DNA of 10,830 bases. Source: an uncultured Hyphomicrobiales bacterium (GTDB taxonomy: Bacteria; Pseudomonadota; Alphaproteobacteria; Rhizobiales; Beijerinckiaceae). The translations under genes and the position numbers were made by a program. Under the pieces are notes generated by a model. It worked only from the letters and a program-made list of their open reading frames with translations, did no database searches and was not told the origin of the DNA. Within the stretch, counting starts at the first letter, position 1. Each line of letters starts with the position of its first letter. Below are positions 6,089 to 10,830 of the stretch, in pieces. The stretch spans positions 1-10,830 of the forward strand of contig CAIVAX010000285.1 of the NCBI GenBank assembly GCA_903903935.1, read 5' to 3'.

Positions 6089-6278
6089 GCCCAAACTGGC
6101 CCCTATTTAGGCTCTCCAGATCGGCAAATATGCTTGATCAAGGCCATGGTCGTTCAGGGAGGAATCCTCAGGCACCGACCCTTTGCGGGCAGGCTAGAAT
6201 CAGGCTGATTGACTCGATCAAGCGTTTATGAAACCGTCCGGCTCATAAAGGGGCTGTCAGGCTCATTGGGAGACTAAA

Positions 6279-6818
6279 GTGGCAAGACTTTCGAGTTCAG
6301 ATTTGTCTAAAATCCCCGGCTATGTGCTTCGGCCAGAGGATCAGGAGGCGATCATTTCGTCCCAGTCCATACCGAGTGTTCTCAAGACCTGTTATCTGGT
6401 CATTGCGGCCAATGTGATTTGGCTGCTGATTCCCGCAGCCAGCTTGCTGACTGGCAATAACATTGTCTGGGTCTCGGAAGCCCTTGTGGTGGCGGGAACC
6501 AGCTTATTTCTGAGCAATAATTATCTGGGCAAACGTTGGTATTATGGCCATGACGTTGCGAAAGGCACAGTTTATGAATCCCATTTCGCTACCATCGACA
6601 ATATTGGGTTCAGAACTTTTTTTGTGACCATGATTGGTGGGCTGATCTTTCTCATCACAGCCGTGTTTGCAGCCAATCTGTTCAAATCTTTCGGCCCCAC
6701 TTTGGTGATGGTCCTTGATGCCATTCTATCGCTTGTGCTGATTGCTCAAGCCGCTTGGATCCTCAAAGAAGTTCGCTCAGGCATGGCTAAACTGTCCCAA
6801 CAGCAGCCCAGCGCGTGA
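6279..6818 (+). CDS. Unrecognised four-helix integral membrane protein
   Basis: 179 aa from a GTG with GGGAG (6268-6272) 6 nt upstream. I do not recognise a family. There is no cleavable signal peptide; residues 1-36 are polar (SSSDLSKIPGYVLRPEDQEA). Hydrophobic segments at about 37-57, 62-80, 112-132 and 139-160 suggest four helices in two hairpins. The loop between them (81-111) is aromatic and basic: NNYLGKRWYYGHDVAKG. The C-terminus (161-179) is short and polar, so both ends probably lie on the same side of the membrane. The gene stands alone, with a gap before it and an intrinsic terminator after it, so context says nothing firm about function. The consistent protein-like sequence and good ribosome site make it a real gene. 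Confidence 0.8.
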   Translation: MARLSSSDLSKIPGYVLRPEDQEAIISSQSIPSVLKTCYLVIAANVIWLLIPAASLLTGNNIVWVSEALVVAGTSLFLSNNYLGKRWYYGHDVAKGTVYESHFATIDNIGFRTFFVTMIGGLIFLITAVFAANLFKSFGPTLVMVLDAILSLVLIAQAAWILKEVRSGMAKLSQQQPSA

Positions 6819-6842
6819 ACTGATCCCATCAGAATTTAACAG

Positions 6843-6865
6843 CGGCGGCCTTGGGCCGCCGTTTT
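6843..6865 (+). terminator. Rho-independent terminator after the membrane protein gene
   Basis: CGGCGGCC (6843-6850) and GGCCGCCG (6854-6861) form a perfect 8-bp GC stem with a TTG loop, followed by TTTT. It starts 24 nt after the TGA stop. This is a textbook intrinsic terminator and separates the membrane protein gene from the quinoprotein cluster. Confidence 0.9.
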
Positions 6866-7126
6866 CATTTTGCAGTGCAAAAAAGCAATTAATTTTTACC
6901 AAATCAGTCAAGAATAATTGTCTAAAATAGCTCGCTTCAGCGTTTGTCACCCACCATCAAATAAGGCTGATTGCAAAGATTTTTTATAATTGAAATCAGC
7001 GTGCACGTCATCGCTGTTGCTATGGACAAAAGGTCGTGGCCAAGCTAGTTTGCATCGTGGATTGCAAGGAAACGCAAGCAACACAAAAGACTGATTACAA
7101 CATCGGTCAAAACCATGAGGGCATCT
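6866..7126 (+). promoter_or_regulatory. Leader and promoter region of the PQQ dehydrogenase
   Basis: This gene-free stretch of about 260 bp is AT-rich in its first half. A perfect -10 hexamer TATAAT (6985-6990) has no good -35 at 16-18 bp, which points to an activated promoter. The hexamer is enclosed by an inverted repeat GCTGATT (6966-6972) / AATCAGC (6994-7000). A start near 6997 would leave a leader of about 130 nt. GATTGCAA occurs both here (6969-6976) and again near 7060-7066. No convincing leader peptide is seen. Confidence 0.5.
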
Positions 7127-8890
7127 ATGAACATTCAATCGCTACTACGATCGACTGTGCTTGGTACGACGCTACTGGCGCTCGTAGCAGGAACCGCAAT
7201 GGCGCAAACGCCAGCGGCGAGCCTGCTGAGCAAGCTCACCCCAGTCACCGACGACATGCTGAAGAACCCGCCGGACAGCGACTGGCTGATGTGGCGCCGC
7301 ACCTACAATGGCTGGGGCTATAGCCCGCTTGATCAGATCAACAAAGACAACGTCAAGGATATGCAGCTGCTGTGGTCCTGGGGCCTGACCCCCGGCGGCA
7401 CAACGCAGGAAACTCCACTCGTCCATGACGGCGTGATGTATGTTCAGAACTCAACTCATCTGATCCAAGCACTCGATGCGTCATCAGGTGAATTGCTCTG
7501 GCAATATCAATATCGTTTGCCCGATGGCGTGTCCCCCAATGGTGAACGCGCCAAGGCTCTGTATGGCGATAACCTGATTGTTGCGACACGTGACGCGCAC
7601 ATTCTCGCCATCAATGCCAAGACCGGTAAATTGGTCTGGGATCAGCAAGTCGCCGATTACAAAAAAGGTTGGGGCTATTCCTCTGGTCCGATCGTCGCCA
7701 ATGGCGTGATCGTTCAAGGCATGACCAATTGCGGCAATGCCGAACCCGGCGGCTGCTTCATCACTGGTCATGATTCCAAGACCGGTAAGGAAATGTGGCG
7801 CATTAACACCATTGCCCGCGGCGATACGCCTGAAGGCAATAGCTGGAACGGCATTCCCGTCGAATCGCGCTATGGCGCCTCGGCTTGGATTTCCGGCTCC
7901 TATGACCCAGACCAAAATTTGGTGTTCGCTGGTGTTGGCCAACCCTATCCATGGCCAGCTGTGATCAATGGACTGCTGCCAAAGAGCCCAGATCCTAAAG
8001 TCACCAACAATGCCGCTTATACTGACTCGACCCTCGCCATTGACCCCAAGACGGGCAAGCTGGTCTGGCATCATCAGTATCTGTCAACCGATACGCTTGA
8101 TCTTGATTATGTCTATGAGCGCTTGCTGATTGACCTTCCCGTCAATGGCCAGACCCGCAAGACTGTCGTGACCAGCGGTAAATTGGCCATCATCGAAGCC
8201 ATTGACCGCGTCAACGGCGAATGGCTATGGGGCAAGGAAACAGTTCCACAGAACGTCGTGACGGCAATCGACCCGAAGACTGGTGCCAAGACCATCAATC
8301 CCGCGGTCATTCCGCAGATTGGTCAGACAACCTTCAACTGCCCGGCTGACCCCGGCGGTCGCGCTTGGCAGTCCACATCCTACAGCCCGAAGACACGTAT
8401 GCTCTACATGCCGACGGCTGAATATTGCTCCAACACTGTGCTGAACCCGCTCGATCAGGGTCAGGTTTACACAGGTGGTGGTCTGGCCACATACAATCGT
8501 GTGCCTGTGCCCAATGGCGATGGCAAGATTGGCCAAGTTCGCGCTGTGAAGCTCGATGACCGGACAGATGCATGGATGTATCGTCAATATGCCCCGATCA
8601 CGACCTCCACTCTGCCCACAGGCGGTGGATTAGTGTTCGTTGGTACATTGGATCGCAAGCTCCTCGCTTTTGATGACACATCAGGCAAGTTGCTGTGGTC
8701 GAGCCCGTCCTTCACCAACTCGATCGAGTCCTTCCCGATCACCTTCTCCTCACAAGGCAAACAATATGTGGCTGTTGTCACAAATTGGTCCTCTGGCCTT
8801 GGCCGCTTGAAGCTGCTGACGCCTGATATTGCTCTGCCTGCACATAACCCCCATGAGGTTTATGTGTTCGGTCTGCCTAAGAAGTCTTGA
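7127..8890 (+). CDS. Periplasmic PQQ-dependent alcohol dehydrogenase (methanol/ethanol dehydrogenase family, divergent)
   Basis: 587 aa from ATG 7127, with GAGGG (7117-7121) 5 nt upstream; an in-frame ATG at 7115 lacks such a site. Residues 1-26 are a signal peptide ending AMA before QTP. The body is an eight-bladed quinoprotein propeller, with tryptophan-docking repeats such as DASSGELLWQYQY, NAKTGKLVWDQQV, DSKTGKEMWR, DPKTGKLVWHHQY and DDTSGKLLWSS. Numbered from this start, C202 and C210 flank E206 where the family's metal-binding Glu lies, W240 is in GNSWNG, Q272 stands in AGVGQPYPW where the metal-binding Asn is normal, and D325/D327 (TLDLDYVYE) form the Asp-x-Asp seen in lanthanide enzymes. 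It should oxidise an alcohol or aldehyde and pass electrons to a periplasmic cytochrome c. Length suits a type I enzyme without a fused heme domain; no CxxCH is present. The substrate is unknown. Confidence 0.92.
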   Translation: MNIQSLLRSTVLGTTLLALVAGTAMAQTPAASLLSKLTPVTDDMLKNPPDSDWLMWRRTYNGWGYSPLDQINKDNVKDMQLLWSWGLTPGGTTQETPLVHDGVMYVQNSTHLIQALDASSGELLWQYQYRLPDGVSPNGERAKALYGDNLIVATRDAHILAINAKTGKLVWDQQVADYKKGWGYSSGPIVANGVIVQGMTNCGNAEPGGCFITGHDSKTGKEMWRINTIARGDTPEGNSWNGIPVESRYGASAWISGSYDPDQNLVFAGVGQPYPWPAVINGLLPKSPDPKVTNNAAYTDSTLAIDPKTGKLVWHHQYLSTDTLDLDYVYERLLIDLPVNGQTRKTVVTSGKLAIIEAIDRVNGEWLWGKETVPQNVVTAIDPKTGAKTINPAVIPQIGQTTFNCPADPGGRAWQSTSYSPKTRMLYMPTAEYCSNTVLNPLDQGQVYTGGGLATYNRVPVPNGDGKIGQVRAVKLDDRTDAWMYRQYAPITTSTLPTGGGLVFVGTLDRKLLAFDDTSGKLLWSSPSFTNSIESFPITFSSQGKQYVAVVTNWSSGLGRLKLLTPDIALPAHNPHEVYVFGLPKKS

Positions 8891-8895
8891 TCCCT

Positions 8896-8914
8896 AAGCG
8901 TTCGCGCTTCTTTT
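8896..8914 (+). terminator. Short TTCG-loop terminator after the PQQ dehydrogenase
   Basis: AAGCG (8896-8900), loop TTCG, then CGCTT (8905-8909) is followed by CTTTT (8910-8914). The stem is only 5 bp but carries a stable tetraloop and begins 5 nt after the stop. It may end part of the transcripts, so that the dehydrogenase is made in excess over the downstream binding protein. Confidence 0.5.
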
Positions 8915-8920
8915 AAAAAT

Positions 8921-8957
8921 CATCGGGACGGATCGGATTTTCCGGTTCGTCCCGATG
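8921..8957. other. Long stem-loop between the PQQ dehydrogenase and the binding protein gene
   Basis: CATCGGGACGGATCGG (8921-8936) pairs with CCGGTTCGTCCCGATG (8942-8957): ten outer pairs, a three-base mismatch and three inner pairs, with a 5-nt loop. There is no T-run after it on the plus strand; the AT tract (ATTTTT on the minus strand) lies on the other side. On the plus strand it is better read as a 3'-end stabiliser or attenuator within an operon. Confidence 0.55.
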
Positions 8958-8975
8958 TTCCAATGAGGTCACAGA

Positions 8976-9836
8976 GTGCGCGTCATCAAAGCTGTTTTTC
9001 ACGCCTCACTGCTCCTGCTGGCCGCATTGATTCCCCTTTTGGCTGGCGCACCTGCCTTTGCACAGCAAGAACCAGAATTTTACAATGATCAGCCCTATGC
9101 CCCCAATGAATGGATGATTGGGCGCCGCATGGACCAATCTGAATTTCGCTATTGTGTGGATACACGCGACTCAGCTTGGCAGGAAGATGGGGCGATCGCC
9201 GATGCCATTGCCCAAGCGCTCTTGCTACAACCCCAGCGCTATGTGATCCCGAGTGAAATGGTCGCCGAAGATCTGACCAAGATCTATGCCATCTTGTTAG
9301 AAAAGTGTGACATCATCATGGGATTCAAGCTGATCCCCAGTGGCTATCCAGGATGGCTGACAGCCACACGCGCGTATAAAGAAATCGGCTATTCCTTCAT
9401 CACGCCACGATCAGACGTGAAAACTCTGGCGGACCTGCCGCCCTTGCGCGCTATTGCAGCAACTGGTGGAACAACGGCGCATATCAGGCTTGTGTCTTAT
9501 AATCTCTCACTGCCGATCGAGAAACGCTGGCTCGTCTACCCCTTCGGAAATGATCAACTCGCTTTGAACGCCGTTCTAACCAAAACAGCCGATATGGCGC
9601 TGGTCTGGGAATCGAGCTTCTTGGCCTTGCAAAAGGAAGATCCGGCCTATCGCGATTTTCATATTATTGCCCCAGCACCCCTACCCAGCACATTGCTCGG
9701 CGTGGGCGGTGTGATCTTGAAGCAAAATACCTTCTTGCGCTCAGCGGTTGACCAAGCCATTACGGCTCTGTCAAATGATGGGACGATCAAAGCTATTCTG
9801 GCCACTAAGAAACCAGCCGCACCGAGCAAGCCCTGA
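8976..9836 (+). CDS. MoxJ/XoxJ-like periplasmic binding protein associated with quinoprotein dehydrogenases
   Basis: 286 aa from GTG 8976, with GAGG (8965-8968) 7 nt upstream. Residues 1-29 form a signal peptide (LLLLAALIPLLAG, cleavage after AFA before QQE). The rest is a family 3 solute-binding fold of the MoxJ type: FRYCVDTRD at the first strand, IADAIAQALLL, KCDIIMGF...PSGYPGWLTATRAYKEIGYSFI, then DVKTLADLPPLRAIAATGGTT, and a closing FLRSAVDQAITALSNDGTIKAIL. C60 and C111 match a conserved cysteine pair and may form a disulfide. MoxJ/XoxJ proteins are encoded with PQQ methanol dehydrogenases and are thought to help mature or activate them, not to feed a transporter. It lies 85 nt after the dehydrogenase, on the same strand, behind two hairpins. 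The expected cytochrome c (XoxG/MxaG) is not in the window. Confidence 0.87.
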   Translation: MRVIKAVFHASLLLLAALIPLLAGAPAFAQQEPEFYNDQPYAPNEWMIGRRMDQSEFRYCVDTRDSAWQEDGAIADAIAQALLLQPQRYVIPSEMVAEDLTKIYAILLEKCDIIMGFKLIPSGYPGWLTATRAYKEIGYSFITPRSDVKTLADLPPLRAIAATGGTTAHIRLVSYNLSLPIEKRWLVYPFGNDQLALNAVLTKTADMALVWESSFLALQKEDPAYRDFHIIAPAPLPSTLLGVGGVILKQNTFLRSAVDQAITALSNDGTIKAILATKKPAAPSKP

Positions 9837-9851
9837 TGCGGATCCAGCTCA

Positions 9852-9882
9852 GTGACGAATGGACCATTCAGTCACCTATAAA
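9852..9882 (+). promoter_or_regulatory. Dyad overlapping a possible promoter before the ABC ATPase gene
   Basis: GTGAC-GAATGG (9852-9862), a central A, then CCATTC-A-GTCAC (9864-9875) form an 11-bp dyad with one bulged base. A -10-like TATAAA (9877-9882) begins 2 bp later, and GTGACG or TGACGA inside the left arm could serve as the -35 (18-19 bp spacing). That arrangement would suit a repressor operator. Without a T-run it is less likely to be a terminator for the preceding gene. Confidence 0.4.
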
Positions 9883-9907
9883 AATCTGCAGTTTCGGAGG
9901 ATGATTT

Positions 9908-10830
9908 GTGACTATTGCTGAACCCGCTATGCGCATTGCCAATGTCACGAAACGCTATGGCCGAACTCTGGCGCTCGATGGCGTGAGTTTTGATGTTCCG
10001 CGCAATAGCATGTTTGCTTTGCTTGGACCAAATGGGGCCGGCAAAACAACTCTGATGCATATTCTCAGCACAATCCTCGCCCCTGATTCTGGCACAGCGG
10101 AAATTGCCGGCTTTGATGTTGTGCGCGACCCCCTTGAAGCGCGCAGCCGTCTTGGCATTGTCTTTCAAGAACCAAGCTTAGATGACCGCCTAACAGTGCG
10201 TGAGAACCTCAACATTCACGGCCTTGTTTTTGGCGTACCCCAACCCTTACGGCGCCAACGTATTGCTGAAATGCTGGAACTCGTCGAGTTGACTGAGTGG
10301 GCCGACAAGCCCGCACGCACGCTCTCAGCAGGCATGAAGCGCCGCGTCGAAATCGCCCGCGCTCTGATTCATGATTCTGAAATCATGCTGCTGGATGAAC
10401 CCACCGCCGGGCTTGATGCACAAAGCCGTCAACGTATGTGGGAATATGTGCGCCGCCTGCAAACCGAACGACAGCTCACCCTTTTTGTCACCACCCATTA
10501 CATTGAAGAGGTCGAGAATTGCGACCGCGTTTGCATCATTGATCATGGCAAAGTGCTTGCCATTGACTCTCCCGATGCACTGCGCCACCAAATGGGCGAA
10601 CAAATTCTGATTTTCACGCCACGCACCGAGGCCGATCGCAGCGCCATTCTGGCGCGCTATTCTGACCGCTTGGTGCGCGATAACAGCTCAGGCATTGTGC
10701 TGAAAGCCGATGACAGTTTCATCGAAACCTTCCTCGATCAATTTGGCAACCGTGTGCGCTCGCTCTCTACGCAAGTCCCTAGTCTTGAGACAGCCTTTCT
10801 GTCACTGACTGGACGTGAGTTGCGCGATAA
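9908..10830 (+). CDS. ABC-2 type exporter ATP-binding protein (DrrA/NodI-like); 3' end outside window
   Basis: The frame starts at GTG 9908 with GGAGG (9896-9900) 7 nt upstream and stays open for 307 codons to the window edge. All ATPase motifs are intact: Walker A GPNGAGKT (40-47), Q-loop Q87 in IVFQEPSLD, signature LSAGM (139-143), Walker B IMLLDEP (159-165) and the switch histidine H197 in TTHYIEE. The TLSAGMKRRVEIARAL context and AGLD after Walker B are typical of exporter ATPases paired with an ABC-2 permease (DrrA, NodI, CcmA-like). A C-terminal extension (about 235-307) with SFIETFLDQFG and PSLETAFLSLTGREL matches DrrA-type tails. An ABC exporter ATPase is a known companion of PQQ alcohol dehydrogenase clusters (PedC in pseudomonads), so a role in the quinoprotein system is plausible but unproven. 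The cargo is unknown, and the permease would lie past the window end. Confidence 0.93.
   Translation, partial: MTIAEPAMRIANVTKRYGRTLALDGVSFDVPRNSMFALLGPNGAGKTTLMHILSTILAPDSGTAEIAGFDVVRDPLEARSRLGIVFQEPSLDDRLTVRENLNIHGLVFGVPQPLRRQRIAEMLELVELTEWADKPARTLSAGMKRRVEIARALIHDSEIMLLDEPTAGLDAQSRQRMWEYVRRLQTERQLTLFVTTHYIEEVENCDRVCIIDHGKVLAIDSPDALRHQMGEQILIFTPRTEADRSAILARYSDRLVRDNSSGIVLKADDSFIETFLDQFGNRVRSLSTQVPSLETAFLSLTGRELRD

Noticed and set aside
6253..6266. CTGTCAG near the membrane protein start as another Pho box.
   Set aside because: No second heptamer lies 11 bp on either side.
7115..7126. ATG 7115 as the PQQ dehydrogenase start.
   Set aside because: GAGGG within these bases is the ribosome site for ATG 7127, and nothing similar precedes 7115.
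7036..7323. Plus-strand frame overlapping the PQQ dehydrogenase start.
   Set aside because: It runs out of frame into the signal peptide and propeller coding region, and its translation has no family resemblance.
7484..8074. 196-codon minus-strand frame opposite the PQQ dehydrogenase.
   Set aside because: Antisense shadow of a strongly conserved coding region, with no recognisable motif or ribosome site.

Overview
The window looks like chromosomal DNA of an alphaproteobacterium, probably of the order Hyphomicrobiales. The hints are a DUF2778/Tlde1 cell-wall protein with a membrane anchor, a lanthanide-type PQQ dehydrogenase beside a MoxJ-like binding protein, and many GTG starts behind strong Shine-Dalgarno sites. 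Taxonomy is inferred from gene content only. I see no tRNA, rRNA, CRISPR array, insertion sequence or phage gene.

Layout. 1-914 (-): 5' part of a branched-chain amino acid type ABC substrate-binding protein, cut by the window edge. 1233-2384 (+): membrane-anchored DUF2778 L,D-transpeptidase-fold protein, convergent with the next pair. 2386-4151 (-): PAP2 lipid phosphatase and GT4 glycosyltransferase, apparently one operon. 4276-4857 (+): exported SRPBCC/START-like protein, divergent from that operon. 4938-6017 (+): gentisate 1,2-dioxygenase family bicupin. 6279-6818 (+): unrecognised four-helix membrane protein with a clear terminator. 7127-8890 (+): periplasmic PQQ-dependent alcohol dehydrogenase. 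8976-9836 (+): MoxJ/XoxJ-like periplasmic binding protein. 9908-10830 (+): ABC-2 type exporter ATPase, cut by the window edge.

Most notable is the space between the glycosyltransferase and the SRPBCC gene. It holds a perfect-repeat Pho box (CTGTCAT-CACA-CTGTCAT, 4223-4240) facing the SRPBCC gene and a degenerate Pho-box-like element (4174-4191) facing the glycosyltransferase/PAP2 pair. Phosphate-starved alphaproteobacteria are known to replace phospholipids with glycolipids made from diacylglycerol. A Pho-controlled PAP2 phosphatase (phosphatidate to diacylglycerol), a GT4 enzyme (diacylglycerol to glycolipid) and an exported START-like protein would form a compact lipid-remodelling module. 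The boxes and protein motifs are seen in the sequence; the pathway is inference.

The second notable locus is the quinoprotein cluster. The dehydrogenase keeps the Asp-x-Asp pair linked to lanthanide use, but has Gln where the metal-binding Asn normally stands and Leu for the Trp before the catalytic Asp. It is followed by its MoxJ-like partner and an ABC exporter ATPase, with no cytochrome c gene inside the window. The dioxygenase and the small membrane protein seem to be separate units.
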